Shown: positions 1 through 8,762 of the stretch, piece by piece
Position numbering within the stretch: the stretch's first letter is position 1
Layout: every line of letters begins with the position of its first letter
From: Novispirillum itersonii subsp. itersonii ATCC 12639
Lineage (GTDB): Bacteria; Pseudomonadota; Alphaproteobacteria; Rhodospirillales; Rhodospirillaceae
Assembly (NCBI RefSeq): GCF_000381985.1
Contig: NZ_KB907337.1
Span: forward strand, 633,697-697,696
Direction: 5' to 3'
Length of the DNA: 64,000 nucleotides
Made by a program: the position numbers and the translations under genes
The notes under the pieces: model-generated
What the model saw: only the letters and a program-made list of their open reading frames with translations
What the model was told of the DNA's origin: nothing
Database searches by the model: none

Positions 1-1055
1 GCACCCAGCAGGTGGCCGATGGCGGACTTGGTCGATGACATCGACAGCTTATAGGCATGATCGCCGAACAGGCGCTTGACCGCGCCCAGCTCGATCTCAT
101 CGCCCAGCGGGGTGGAGGTGCCGTGTGCGTTGACATAATCAACCGCCGACACATCCAGTTTGGCATCCCGCAGCGCGTTGCGCATGGCCCGGAAGCCGCC
201 ATTGCCATCTTCCGCCGGGGCGGTGATGTGATAGGCGTCGCCGGACATGCCATAGCCCAGCACTTCGGCATAAATCTTGGCACCACGCTTTTTGGCGTGT
301 TCGTATTCTTCCAGCACCAGCACCCCGGCGCCTTCGCCCATCACGAAGCCGTCACGGCCCTTATCCCACGGGCGGGAGCCGGTGGTCGGGGCATCGTTGT
401 AGCTGGTGGACAGGGCCCGGGCGGCGGCAAAACCGGCAATGCCCAGACGGCACAGGGCCGCTTCAGCGCCACCGGCCACCATCACGTCGGCATCGCCGTA
501 CTTGATGATCCGGCTGGCATCACCGATGGCATGCGCCCCGGTGGAACAGGCGGTAACCACAGCGTGGTTCGGGCCCTGGAAGCCGTAGCGGATCGACACA
601 TGGCCCGAGACCAGATTGATCAGCGACGACGGAATGAAGAACGGGCTGATCTTGCGCGGGCCGCTGGCTTCCATGATCTTGGAGGCTTCAGCGATATTCG
701 GCAGGCCACCGATGCCCGAGCCGATGATCACGCCGGTGCGTTCACGGTCTTCCTCAGCCTCGGGCTTCCAGCCGGAATCCTCGATCGCCTCAATGGCGGC
801 AGCCAGACCGTAAACAATGAATTCATCCATGCGGCGGCGGTCTTTGGCAGCCGCGACAGCATCGGGGTCGAAACGGTAGGGATGGTCGGCTTCGGTCGGG
901 ATCTGCCCGCCGATACGCGCCGGCAGGTCATCAACCTGAAACCGGTCAATGGCCCGAATCCCGGAGACTCCGCGCGCAAGCTGTTCCCAGGTGCCCTCAA
1001 CCCCGTTGCCGAGGGGGGTGACCATACCGAGCCCGGTGACGACTACTCGCCTCAT
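1..1055 (-). CDS. fabF: Beta-ketoacyl-ACP synthase II (FabF), C-terminus cut by window edge
   Basis: Elongating condensing enzyme of type II fatty-acid synthesis: it joins malonyl-ACP to acyl-ACP in the cytoplasm. The protein begins [16 protein letters not shown] at the ATG ending at 1055 and runs about 351 residues off the left edge, so roughly the last 60-70 residues of a typical 415-420-residue FabF are missing. The thiolase-fold catalytic Cys is in TACSTG (about residue 170), and the active-site His motif [11 protein letters not shown] and the start of the GHLLGA motif lie near the edge. It is the last visible gene of a minus-strand fabD-fabG-acpP-fabF cluster, which is the standard order. 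A GC-rich inverted repeat (1114-1121 with 1145-1152) lies between acpP and fabF and could tune read-through. FabB/FabF paralogues are alike, but the cluster position favours FabF. Confidence 0.96.
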   Translation of the reverse strand, partial: MRRVVVTGLGMVTPLGNGVEGTWEQLARGVSGIRAIDRFQVDDLPARIGGQIPTEADHPYRFDPDAVAAAKDRRRMDEFIVYGLAAAIEAIEDSGWKPEAEEDRERTGVIIGSGIGGLPNIAEASKIMEASGPRKISPFFIPSSLINLVSGHVSIRYGFQGPNHAVVTACSTGAHAIGDASRIIKYGDADVMVAGGAEAALCRLGIAGFAAARALSTSYNDAPTTGSRPWDKGRDGFVMGEGAGVLVLEEYEHAKKRGAKIYAEVLGYGMSGDAYHITAPAEDGNGGFRAMRNALRDAKLDVSAVDYVNAHGTSTPLGDEIELGAVKRLFGDHAYKLSMSSTKSAIGHLLG

Positions 1056-1217
1056 GACCTAGCGTTCCCGTTACAGTTATCTTTGTTGTGTGTGGCGGCA
1101 TGACAGCGACACCGGGGCGGCACCGTCAGGATCGGAAGACAGACGCCGCCCCGCCGGACCGCGCCGGGAATACACCCGGACACAAGGCTGGCGGAGGCGG
1201 CGCTGTCAGGACCGAAA

Positions 1218-1454
1218 TTAGCCGTTGGCCTTTTCGATGAATTCGATCGCGTCCTTGACGGTCAGGATCTTCTCGGCGGCATCGTCCGGAATTTCCACGC
1301 TGAATTCTTCTTCGAAAGCCATCACCAGCTCAACGGTGTCCAGGCTGTCAGCGCCCAGATCGTCAATGAAGCTGGCAGTATCGGTCACCTTGTCGGCTTC
1401 GACACCCAGGTGCTCCACCACAATCTTCTTCACGCGCTCAGCGACGTTGCTCAT
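1218..1454 (-). CDS. acpP: Acyl carrier protein
   Basis: A 78-residue acidic acyl carrier protein that holds growing acyl chains as thioesters on 4'-phosphopantetheine. The attachment motif [10 protein letters not shown] is present, with the modified serine at residue 37, and the size and the four-helix composition match the family. The start [10 protein letters not shown] at 1454 is chosen over longer in-frame starts because it gives the usual ACP N-terminus. It lies between fabG and fabF. The 244 bases between fabG and acpP are long enough for an internal promoter, which is common because ACP is needed in excess. No rival identity is likely. Confidence 0.98.
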   Translation of the reverse strand: MSNVAERVKKIVVEHLGVEADKVTDTASFIDDLGADSLDTVELVMAFEEEFSVEIPDDAAEKILTVKDAIEFIEKANG

Positions 1455-1698
1455 TCGTTTGTCCTCAGATGCAGTTGGCCCGCCATCCCCTACAACGGGC
1501 AGCAGACAGGGCCGATTTGAACTCAATAACTCCGCCGGTCAAGAGAAAACCTGTTTCCCCAACCCGGGAGCGCAAATAGCGCCTGTTGGTAACACACTTG
1601 CCGCGCCAACGCCATAGCCCAGCAACACAACCGTCAACAGACTGAAACAAAAAGATATTTCAGCCTGTTTCCGGCTTTTGAACGGCTTTTTGGGCCGA

Positions 1699-2436
1699 TC
1701 AGATCATCGCCATGCCGCCGTTGACGTGCAGGGTCTGGCCGGTCACATACCCGGCTTCAGCCGAAGCCAGATACAGCACCGCGGCGGCAATGTCTTCCGA
1801 AGAACCCATCCGGCCCATCGGAATACCGGCATTCAGCTTTTCTTTCTGGGCGTCCGGCAGGGCGTCGGTCATGGCGGTGGCAATAAAGCCCGGCGCCACG
1901 CAGTTGACGGTGATGCCACGGCTGGCCACTTCCGCCGCCAGACTCTTCGACATCCCGATCAGACCGGCCTTGGAGGCGGCATAGTTGGTCTGCCCCGGAT
2001 TGCCGGTGACCCCCACGATCGAGGTGACGGAGATGATACGGCCGAACCGGCGCTTCATCATGCCCTTCAGGCAGGCCCGGGCCAGCTGGAAGGACGAGGT
2101 CAGGTTGACGCGGATCACCGCATCCCAGTCTTCATCCTTCAGGCGCATGGCCAGAGTGTCACGGGTCAGACCGGCGTTGTTGACCAGAATATCGACCTGC
2201 CCCATGGCCGCTTCCGCCGCCGGGATCAGGGCCGCCACCGACTCAGCGTCAGACAGGTTGGCCGGGGTCACGAAGGCACGGTCGCCCAGTTCCGCCGCCA
2301 GCGCCTCCAGCGCCTCGCGCCGGGTGCCCGACAGCGCCACTTTGGCACCCCGGGCATACAGGGCACGGGCCACCGCACCGCCGATGCCGCCTGACGCACC
2401 GGTGACCAGCGCGCACTTACCATTCAGATCGAACAT
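1699..2436 (-). CDS. fabG: 3-oxoacyl-ACP reductase FabG
   Basis: NADPH-dependent short-chain reductase that carries out the first reduction of each fatty-acid elongation cycle. The 245-residue length is typical. The Rossmann glycine motif VTGASGGIGG is at residues 11-20, NNAG at about 86-89, and the catalytic Ser139, Tyr152 and Lys156 (NYAASK) are all present. It ends with the usual VNGGMAMI C-terminus. It lies 25 bases downstream of fabD and upstream of acpP on the same strand, so it is probably co-transcribed with fabD. The context separates it from the many other short-chain dehydrogenases. Confidence 0.97.
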   Translation of the reverse strand: MFDLNGKCALVTGASGGIGGAVARALYARGAKVALSGTRREALEALAAELGDRAFVTPANLSDAESVAALIPAAEAAMGQVDILVNNAGLTRDTLAMRLKDEDWDAVIRVNLTSSFQLARACLKGMMKRRFGRIISVTSIVGVTGNPGQTNYAASKAGLIGMSKSLAAEVASRGITVNCVAPGFIATAMTDALPDAQKEKLNAGIPMGRMGSSEDIAAAVLYLASAEAGYVTGQTLHVNGGMAMI

Positions 2437-2461
2437 GGTCTGTTTCCTTAAAATCTTAAAA

Positions 2462-3406
2462 TCAGGCGTTCAGGCTGGCGAGGAAAGCGTCGATATCCGC
2501 CGGGGTATTCAGGGCAGTACCGGCCACTTCCTTATCAATGCGCTTGGCCAGACCGCTCAGCACCTTACCGGCACCGCATTCCACCAGCGTGGTGATGCCC
2601 TGCGCCTTCATATACAGCACGCTTTCACGCCAGCGCACGGCCCCGGTCACCTGCTCCACCAGCAGACGGCGGATGTCTTCCGGCGCGGTGACGGCAGAGG
2701 CGGTGACGTTGGCAACCAGCGGAATCACCGGCGCGGCGATGGTCACCCCGGCCAGCGCTTCGGCCATCGCATCAGCGGCAGGCTGCATCAGGGCGCAATG
2801 GAAGGGGGCGGACACCGGCAGCAGGACGGAACGCTTGGCCCCCTTTTCGGCGGCCAGCGCAATGGCGCGCTCCACCGCCGCCTTGGCCCCGGAGACAACG
2901 ACCTGCCCCGGCGCGTTGTCGTTGGCAGCCTGACAGACCTCGCCCTGCGCCGCAGCGGCGGCGATTTCCTGCGCCTGTTCCAGATCCAGCCCCAGCAGGG
3001 CGGCCATGGCCCCTTCGCCCACCGGCACCGCCTTCTGCATGGCGCGGCCCCGCACCTTCAGCAGGCGGGCGGTATCGGCGACAGACAGCGCCCCGGCGGC
3101 GCACAGGGCGGAATATTCGCCCAGTGAATGCCCGGCGACGAACTGACCGGCGGTCTTCAGGTCAAAGCCCTGCGACTCCAGCACCCGGATCACCGCCATC
3201 GACACCGCCATCAGCGCGGGCTGGGCATTTTCGGTCAGGGTCAGATCGTCGGACGGGCCTTCAAACATCAGGCCGGACAGGTTCTGGCCGAGGGCATCGT
3301 CAACTTCCTGATAGACGGCACGGGCGACGGCATAGGCCTCGCCCAGATCCTTACCCATCCCCACCGCCTGAGAACCCTGACCGGGAAATACGAATGCGCG
3401 CGCCAT
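2462..3406 (-). CDS. fabD: Malonyl-CoA:ACP transacylase FabD
   Basis: Transfers malonyl from CoA to ACP and so supplies the extender unit for FabF. The protein is 314 residues, normal for FabD. It shows the N-terminal FPGQGSQ motif, the nucleophile in AGHSLGEYSA (Ser94), and the partner His near 203 in APFHCALM. It is the first gene of the minus-strand fab cluster and is divergent from rpsF, with about 270 bases between them that should hold both promoters. No regulator-binding site was recognised there. Confidence 0.97.
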   Translation of the reverse strand: MARAFVFPGQGSQAVGMGKDLGEAYAVARAVYQEVDDALGQNLSGLMFEGPSDDLTLTENAQPALMAVSMAVIRVLESQGFDLKTAGQFVAGHSLGEYSALCAAGALSVADTARLLKVRGRAMQKAVPVGEGAMAALLGLDLEQAQEIAAAAAQGEVCQAANDNAPGQVVVSGAKAAVERAIALAAEKGAKRSVLLPVSAPFHCALMQPAADAMAEALAGVTIAAPVIPLVANVTASAVTAPEDIRRLLVEQVTGAVRWRESVLYMKAQGITTLVECGAGKVLSGLAKRIDKEVAGTALNTPADIDAFLASLNA

Positions 3407-3678
3407 CGGCGACCTCTTAAGTTAATCTGCCGACAGCGCGGTGCCGTCAGCGGGACAGTAAAAAGTCTGGCGAAAGTGCGGAAGCAGCCCGCCCCTGTCA
3501 AGATTCCGTATGCGGCAGACGGCGGCGGCAGACGCTTTTTCCGTATCTTTTGTTGCATTCCCCGGCTGGATGCGTATAGTGCGCCCCTTCATCTCCCTTG
3601 CCGGATGGTCCGGCTATGCCTTGTTTACAGGTTTTAACGGACCTGTCGGGCTGAGAGAATCCATAAGGGCTACATCTA

Positions 3679-4149
3679 ATGTCTTTGTATGAGAGCGTGT
3701 TCATCGCTCGCCAGGACATCACCAACCAGCAGGTTGAGTCCCTGGCCGATGAGCTGGCCGCCATCATCACCGAACGTGGCGGCGCAGTGACCAAGAAGGA
3801 ATTCTGGGGTCTCCGTAACCTGACCTACCGGGTCAACAAGAACCGTAAGGGCCATTACGTCCTGTTCAACATCGACGCTCCGGCTGACGCCGTCCTCGAA
3901 ATGGAACGTATCATGCGTTTCAACGAAGACGTCCTGCGTTACATGACCGTGCGCGTTGATGCCCTGGAAGAAGGCCAGTCGGCCATTCTCCTCCAGAAGG
4001 GCGAACGTGACACCCGCTCCCCGCGTGGTGATCGCGGCGACCGTGGTGACCGCGGCCCCCGTGGCCCGCGTGAAGACCGTGGTCCGCGCGAAGACCGCGG
4101 CCCGCGTGGTGGCCGTGACCGTAACGACCGTACCGAGGGAGGCAACTAA
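3679..4149 (+). CDS. rpsF: 30S ribosomal protein bS6 with long Arg/Gly/Asp tail
   Basis: Small-subunit protein that pairs with bS18 on the platform of the 30S ribosome. The N-terminal 100 or so residues are a standard S6 ferredoxin-like fold ([13 protein letters not shown]..., [19 protein letters not shown]). From about residue 110 the protein continues as a low-complexity tail of about 45 residues, made of repeated GDRGDRG and PREDRGPRG units and ending RTEGGN. Extended S6 tails occur in alphaproteobacteria, but this one is highly regular. The gene is the first of rpsF-rpsR-rplI and its stop overlaps the rpsR start. A small hairpin (CCGGA/TCCGG, 3602-3614) lies in the leader; whether it binds S6:S18 is unknown. 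Confidence 0.97.
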   Translation: MSLYESVFIARQDITNQQVESLADELAAIITERGGAVTKKEFWGLRNLTYRVNKNRKGHYVLFNIDAPADAVLEMERIMRFNEDVLRYMTVRVDALEEGQSAILLQKGERDTRSPRGDRGDRGDRGPRGPREDRGPREDRGPRGGRDRNDRTEGGN

Positions 4150-4382
4150 TGGCCGCGCCCCGTCGTCCGTTCTTCCGCCGTCGCAAGACCTGCCCGTTCT
4201 CGGGTGCCAATGCGCCGAAGATCGACTATAAGGACATCAAGCTGCTTCAGCGTTATATCTCTGAGCGTGGCAAGATCGTCCCGAGCCGTATCACTGCCGT
4301 GTCCGCCAAGAAGCAGCGTGAGCTGGCCCGCGCGATTAAGCGCGCCCGCTTCCTCGCCCTGCTGCCTTACGTCGTGAAGTAA
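4149..4382 (+). CDS. rpsR: 30S ribosomal protein bS18
   Basis: A 77-residue basic ribosomal protein that sits beside bS6 on the 30S platform. It has the conserved [24 protein letters not shown] and TGVCAKKQR-like (here [19 protein letters not shown]) segments and ends LLPYVVK. The ATG at 4149 overlaps the rpsF stop codon by one base (TAATG), which suggests translational coupling that keeps S6 and S18 in step. rplI follows 13 bases downstream. Confidence 0.97.
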   Translation: MAAPRRPFFRRRKTCPFSGANAPKIDYKDIKLLQRYISERGKIVPSRITAVSAKKQRELARAIKRARFLALLPYVVK

Positions 4383-4395
4383 GGAGCGCGCAATT

Positions 4396-4932
4396 ATGGA
4401 AGTGATCCTCCTCGAACGCGTTGAAAAGCTTGGCCAGATGGGCGAAGTGGTGCGGGTGAAGTCGGGTTATGCCCGCAACTACCTGCTGCCGCAGAAGAAA
4501 GCCCTGCGCGCCAACAAAGACAACATGGCTGTCTTCGAACGTCAGCGCGCCGAACTGGAAGCGCTGAACCTGAAGCGCCGCCAGGAAGCCGAAGGCGTTG
4601 CCGGTCAGATGTCCGGCGTGCGTGTGGTTCTGGTCCGTCAGGCCTCCGAAGGTGGCCAGCTGTACGGTTCCGTGACCGCCCGTGACATTCAGGAAGCCCT
4701 GAAGGACGCTGGCTACAAGATCGAACGCCGTCAGGTCGAGCTGAACAGCCCGATCAAGTCGCTCGGTTCTTACACCGTCCGTCTGTCTCTGCACCCGGAA
4801 GTGGCCATCGAAGCCGGCGTCATCGTCGCCCGCTCCATGGCTGAAGCCGAAGAGCAGCATGCTGCCGAAGAATACTTCGAAGAGCCGGCTGAAGACGACG
4901 TTGAAGGCGAATACGAAGCCACTGAAGAATAA
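4396..4932 (+). CDS. rplI: 50S ribosomal protein bL9
   Basis: Large-subunit protein that binds 23S rRNA at the base of the L1 stalk. The N-terminal domain has the L9 signature (MEVILLERVEKLGQMG, VRVKSGYARNYLLP), followed by a long helix and the C-terminal domain (GSVTARDIQEAL..., SLHPEVAIEAGVIVARS). At 178 residues it is longer than the about 149 of E. coli because of an acidic C-terminal extension rich in Glu and Ala. It is the third gene of the rpsF operon and is followed by a strong intrinsic terminator. Confidence 0.97.
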   Translation: MEVILLERVEKLGQMGEVVRVKSGYARNYLLPQKKALRANKDNMAVFERQRAELEALNLKRRQEAEGVAGQMSGVRVVLVRQASEGGQLYGSVTARDIQEALKDAGYKIERRQVELNSPIKSLGSYTVRLSLHPEVAIEAGVIVARSMAEAEEQHAAEEYFEEPAEDDVEGEYEATEE

Positions 4933-4960
4933 AATCTTCAGCGACTTCGGTCCTTACGGC

Positions 4961-4995
4961 AGGCCGCCCCACCCGGGGCGGCCTGTTCGTTTTTG
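4961..4995 (+). terminator. Rho-independent terminator of rpsF-rpsR-rplI
   Basis: A perfect 10-bp GC-rich stem (4961-4970 with 4975-4984, loop ACCC) is followed by GTTCGTTTTTG. It lies 28 bases after the rplI stop. Confidence 0.9.
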
Positions 4996-5323
4996 CCCGC
5001 GCCGCTCACAGACGGCAGAAGGCCCCAAAGAACGCCGGGCAGCCCCCCGCCCTTTCAGGGCTTTCTGAAAAATCATAATTTTATGCGGCTTATTTATTTT
5101 AAATAAGAATATCCTGCGATTATCAGCCCTGATCCCCCTTCATTTCCGCCGCCTCTTTCAGCCGGATGTTGGTATGGTTGCAAAAGGCCGGGGGGTGCCC
5201 TATCACTGACCCCTCCCCCCTCCCGCCCGGCAGACTGCCGGACCCGATGCGGGATCAGGGACGCAGGCAGCCCCGACACAGGGGCAGCCGGTTTCAGGAT
5301 GGCCTTTTCAGGATGGTTGGTTC
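4996..5323. other. Intergenic region before dnaB, with an AT-rich palindrome
   Basis: No gene is seen in this stretch. It probably holds the dnaB promoter. A perfect AT-rich inverted repeat of 8-bp arms (CTTATTTA at 5089-5096, TAAATAAG at 5100-5107) stands out from the GC-rich surroundings and could be a protein-binding site. An 11-bp direct repeat (TTTCAGGATGG at 5292 and 5306) just before the dnaB start duplicates the likely ribosome-binding region. Confidence 0.5.
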
Positions 5324-6853
5324 ATGACCGGATACGAGATGTCTCTTCCCCTGCCCGACGGTGGCCACGGCGACGCGATGCCGGTGCGGGAACTGCCCCA
5401 TAATCTGGAGGCGGAACAGGCCCTTCTCGGGGCGATCTTCCAGTCGAACCGCGCCTATGAACGCGTCAGCGAATTTCTGCAGGCCGATCATTTCGCCAAC
5501 GCCCTGCACGCCCGTATCTACGCGGCCTGCGGACGCCTGATTGAGCAGGGCCATCTGGCGACCCCGGTGACCCTGAAAAGCTATCTGGAAAACGACCCGT
5601 TGCTGAAGGAAGCCGGTGGTCCGGCCTATCTGGCCCACCTTGCCAACTCGGTCATCACCGTGGTCAATGCCGAAGATTACGGGCGGCTGATTCATGATTT
5701 CGCCCTGCGGCGGGAGCTGATCGACCTTGGTCAGCAGATGGTCAACGAAGCCTACGAGGTCTCGTTCGACCGCTCCGCCACCAACCAGATCGAAATCGCC
5801 GAACAGAAACTGTACGATCTGGCGACCACCGGCCATCAGGAAGGCGGCTTTCAGGATTTCCGGATGGCGCTGACCACCGCCATCCACATGGCAGAGGCCG
5901 CGCACCGCCGCGCCGGTCAGCTGGCCGGGGTGCCGACCGATCTGGTCGATCTGGATAAAAAGCTCGGCGGTCTTCACCCGTCAGATCTGATCATCCTCGC
6001 CGGGCGTCCGTCGATGGGGAAAACCGCGCTGGCGACCAACATCGCCTTCAATGCCGCCAAACTGTACAAGGAAAAGATGGACGCCACCGGCCAGCGGGAA
6101 GTGCTGGACGGTGCCAAGGTCGCCTTCTTCTCCCTCGAAATGTCGGCAGAGCAGCTTGCCACCCGTCTGCTGGCGCAGGAGGCGGAGATCAGCTCTCACA
6201 AAATCCGGACCGGCGAACTGGCGAACGAAGACTTCTCGCGCATGGTGCAGGTCAGCCACGAACTGCACAGCATGCCGCTGTTTATTGACGATACCCCGGC
6301 GCTGTCGGTGTCGGCGGTGCGCACCCGGTGCCGCCGTCTGGCCCGTCAGCATGGCCTTGGGCTGATCGTCATCGATTACCTTCAGCTGCTGTCCGCCAAC
6401 CCCGGCGACCGGTCCGACGGGCGCGTCAACGAAGTGTCGGCGATCACCCGTGGCCTGAAGGCACTGGCAAAAGAACTGAACGTGCCGGTGATTGCCCTGT
6501 CCCAGCTGTCCCGCGCCGTCGAACAGCGCGACGACAAAAAGCCGCAGCTGTCTGACCTGCGTGAGTCCGGCTCCATCGAGCAGGACGCCGACGTGGTGAT
6601 GTTCGTGTACCGCGAAGAATACTACCTGTCGCGCAGCGAGCCCGGCCGCAAGCCGGAAGAAGACGAAAGCCGGTTCATGGAACGCCACCGGGCGTGGATG
6701 GAACGGTGCGAAAAAGCCCACAATGTCGCCGAAGTGATCGTCGCCAAGCAGCGTCATGGCCCGATCGGCAGCGTCCGCCTGTTCTTCGACGGCAACTTCA
6801 CCAAATTCGGCAACCTGATTGCCTCAGACTACGGCAGTTATGACGATGAATAA
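5324..6853 (+). CDS. dnaB: Replicative DNA helicase DnaB
   Basis: Hexameric 5'-3' helicase that unwinds DNA at the replication fork. The N-terminal DnaB domain (LPHNLEAEQALLGAI) is followed by the RecA-like ATPase domain. Walker A is GRPSMGKTA (Lys about residue 233), and FFSLEMSAEQLATR, IVIDYLQLL (Walker B) and SQLSRAVEQR are also present. There is no sign of an intein, and 509 residues is normal. The start could be 5324 or the next ATG at 5339; the later one gives MSLPLPDG. The alanine racemase gene overlaps its 3' end, a common alphaproteobacterial arrangement (rplI-dnaB-alr). Confidence 0.97.
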   Translation: MTGYEMSLPLPDGGHGDAMPVRELPHNLEAEQALLGAIFQSNRAYERVSEFLQADHFANALHARIYAACGRLIEQGHLATPVTLKSYLENDPLLKEAGGPAYLAHLANSVITVVNAEDYGRLIHDFALRRELIDLGQQMVNEAYEVSFDRSATNQIEIAEQKLYDLATTGHQEGGFQDFRMALTTAIHMAEAAHRRAGQLAGVPTDLVDLDKKLGGLHPSDLIILAGRPSMGKTALATNIAFNAAKLYKEKMDATGQREVLDGAKVAFFSLEMSAEQLATRLLAQEAEISSHKIRTGELANEDFSRMVQVSHELHSMPLFIDDTPALSVSAVRTRCRRLARQHGLGLIVIDYLQLLSANPGDRSDGRVNEVSAITRGLKALAKELNVPVIALSQLSRAVEQRDDKKPQLSDLRESGSIEQDADVVMFVYREEYYLSRSEPGRKPEEDESRFMERHRAWMERCEKAHNVAEVIVAKQRHGPIGSVRLFFDGNFTKFGNLIASDYGSYDDE

Positions 6854-7928
6854 TCTCTCTTCTTCCTGCATCGATGACCCCGCCGCCGGGGGCCTGCTGA
6901 TCGTGGATACCGCCGCTGTGGTCGCCAACTGGCGCCTGCTGCGCGATAAAGCCCCGACAGCCGGTGCCTGCGGCGCGGTGATGAAGGCCGACGCCTATGG
7001 CCTCGGCGCGGCAGAGCTTGCCCCCGCGCTGGCGGCGGCGGGCTGCCGTGATTTCTTCGTCGCGGTGCCGGAAGAAGGGATTGCCCTGCGCCGGGCGCTG
7101 CCGGACCAGACCATTTATGTGCTGTCCGGCCCGCTTGGATCGCTGGAGCCGTTTATCACCCACACTCTGACCCCGGTGCTGAACGCCCCGGAACAGGTGG
7201 CGGACTGGCTGGCCCACAGCGGCGGGCGGGACTATGTGTTGCAGGTGGACAGCGGTATGAACCGTCTGGGCCTGACCGCCGCCGAACTGGCCCCGACCCT
7301 GCGCCCCCGGCTGCTGATGTCGCACCTGTGCTGCGCCGATGAACCTGACCACCCGATGAATCAGGCCCAGCTTGCCGCCTTCCGGGTGGCACGGGACCGG
7401 CTGCCGGGTGTGCCGTCGTCGCTGGCGGCGTCCTCCGGCATCTTCCTTGGGGCTGACTATCATTTTGATATGATCCGCCCCGGCATCGGCCTTTACGGCG
7501 GCAACCCGGTGCCCGGTCAGGCCAATCCGGTCAGGGCGGCAGCGACCTTACGGATCCGTATTGTTCAGGTCCGTCGAATTGACACTCCGGGGGCTGTTGG
7601 CTATGGTGCCACCCATGCTGTCACCCCCGGCATGCGTCTGGCGACCGTTTCCGCCGGTTATGCTGATGGCCTGCTGCGGTCACTCGGGGGGCGCGGCACG
7701 GGGATGCTGGGGGGCATCACGGTTCCTATCGTCGGCCGCGTGTCGATGGACCTGATTTCCTTCGATGTTTCAGCGGTGCCGGAAGAGCTTGCGCGGCCCG
7801 GTCAGTGGATCTCCGTTCTGGGGGATGGTGTTGACCTTGATGCGCAGGCCGGAAATGCCGGGACCATTTCGTATGAGTTGCTGACCGGGCTATCCCGCCG
7901 GTATGCCCGCCGCTACACCGGGAGCTGA
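6846..7928 (+). CDS. alr: Alanine racemase
   Basis: PLP enzyme that makes D-alanine for peptidoglycan. The pyridoxal lysine is in VMKADAYGLG (Lys47 from this start). The second catalytic residue, a Tyr, lies in the GYGATH segment, and the Alr C-terminal domain follows (GRVSMDLISFDVS). The ATG at 6846 overlaps the last 8 bases of dnaB; other in-frame ATGs are at 6840 and 6819, and 6846 gives 360 residues, the family norm. Overlap with dnaB implies co-transcription. Confidence 0.93.
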   Translation: MNNLSSSCIDDPAAGGLLIVDTAAVVANWRLLRDKAPTAGACGAVMKADAYGLGAAELAPALAAAGCRDFFVAVPEEGIALRRALPDQTIYVLSGPLGSLEPFITHTLTPVLNAPEQVADWLAHSGGRDYVLQVDSGMNRLGLTAAELAPTLRPRLLMSHLCCADEPDHPMNQAQLAAFRVARDRLPGVPSSLAASSGIFLGADYHFDMIRPGIGLYGGNPVPGQANPVRAAATLRIRIVQVRRIDTPGAVGYGATHAVTPGMRLATVSAGYADGLLRSLGGRGTGMLGGITVPIVGRVSMDLISFDVSAVPEELARPGQWISVLGDGVDLDAQAGNAGTISYELLTGLSRRYARRYTGS

Positions 7929-7958
7929 GATCCCGGTCTTCGTTTTAGGAGCCCGTGC

Positions 7959-8762
7959 ATGAACTCCACCAGCCCGGTGACGGCCTTTCTGGATTTTCTT
8001 GCCCTTATCGGGCGGGTCCTGCTGGCATTTTTCAACCGGGTCGGTCGGCTGTCCACCTTCACGGCTCTGGCGCTGTTTCACTGCGTCACCCCGCCGTTCT
8101 ATCCGCGCACCCTGCTGCGTCAGATGGTCGAAATCGGCTATTACTCGCTGCCGGTGGTCGGCCTGACCACCCTGTTCTCCGGCATGGTTCTCGCCCTGCA
8201 GAGCCATACCGGCTTTGCCCGCTTTGCCGCGGAAGGGGCGGTCGCCACCGTGGTGGTGATCTCGATGACGCGGGAACTGGGGCCAGTGCTGGCCGGGTTG
8301 ATGGTTGCCGGGCGCGTCGGTGCGTCGATGGCCGCCGAAATCGGCACCATGCGGGTGACCGAACAGGTCGATGCCCTGTCAACCCTGTCCACCAACCCGT
8401 TTAAGTACCTGATCGCACCGCGCCTGCTGGCCGGGGCACTGATGCTGCCGCTGCTGGTGCTGGTCGGGGATATCATCGGGGTGTTCGGCGGCTATCTGAT
8501 CGGCACCTACAAGCTGGGCTTCAACCCCAGCAACTACATCCAGCGCACCTGGGAATTCATGGAGGCGATGGACGTTATTTCCGGTCTGGTCAAAGCGTCC
8601 ACCTTCGGCTTCATCATTGCCCTGATGGGCTGCTACAATGGCTATACCTCGCGCGGTGGCGCGCAGGGCGTCGGTCAGGCCACCCGCAACGCGGTGGTCT
8701 CGGCCTCCATCCTGATCCTGGTATTCAACTACCTCATCACGGAACTGTTTTTCGCGCGATGA
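7959..8762 (+). CDS. mlaE: MlaE-family ABC transporter permease
   Basis: Inner-membrane permease of the Mla-type system that moves phospholipids between the inner and outer membranes. The 267 residues contain the MlaE family segments GLTTLFSGMVLALQ, TRELGPVLAGLMVAGRVG and IGTMRVTEQVDAL, with about five hydrophobic segments. A good ribosome site (AGGAG at about 7948) precedes the ATG. The last four bases overlap the ATPase gene (ATGA). The usual periplasmic partners MlaD, MlaC and MlaB do not follow here, so they must be elsewhere if this is a complete system. Confidence 0.92.
   Translation: MNSTSPVTAFLDFLALIGRVLLAFFNRVGRLSTFTALALFHCVTPPFYPRTLLRQMVEIGYYSLPVVGLTTLFSGMVLALQSHTGFARFAAEGAVATVVVISMTRELGPVLAGLMVAGRVGASMAAEIGTMRVTEQVDALSTLSTNPFKYLIAPRLLAGALMLPLLVLVGDIIGVFGGYLIGTYKLGFNPSNYIQRTWEFMEAMDVISGLVKASTFGFIIALMGCYNGYTSRGGAQGVGQATRNAVVSASILILVFNYLITELFFAR

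Noticed and set aside
57-1103. Long plus-strand open frame (348 codons) opposite fabF
   Set aside because: It is antisense to a perfectly conserved FabF; its His/Gly/Arg-rich text is typical of shadow frames in GC-rich DNA.
3650-3658. CTGAGAGAA resembling a thiamin (THI) box before rpsF
   Set aside because: The other conserved TPP-riboswitch elements are absent and the downstream genes are ribosomal.
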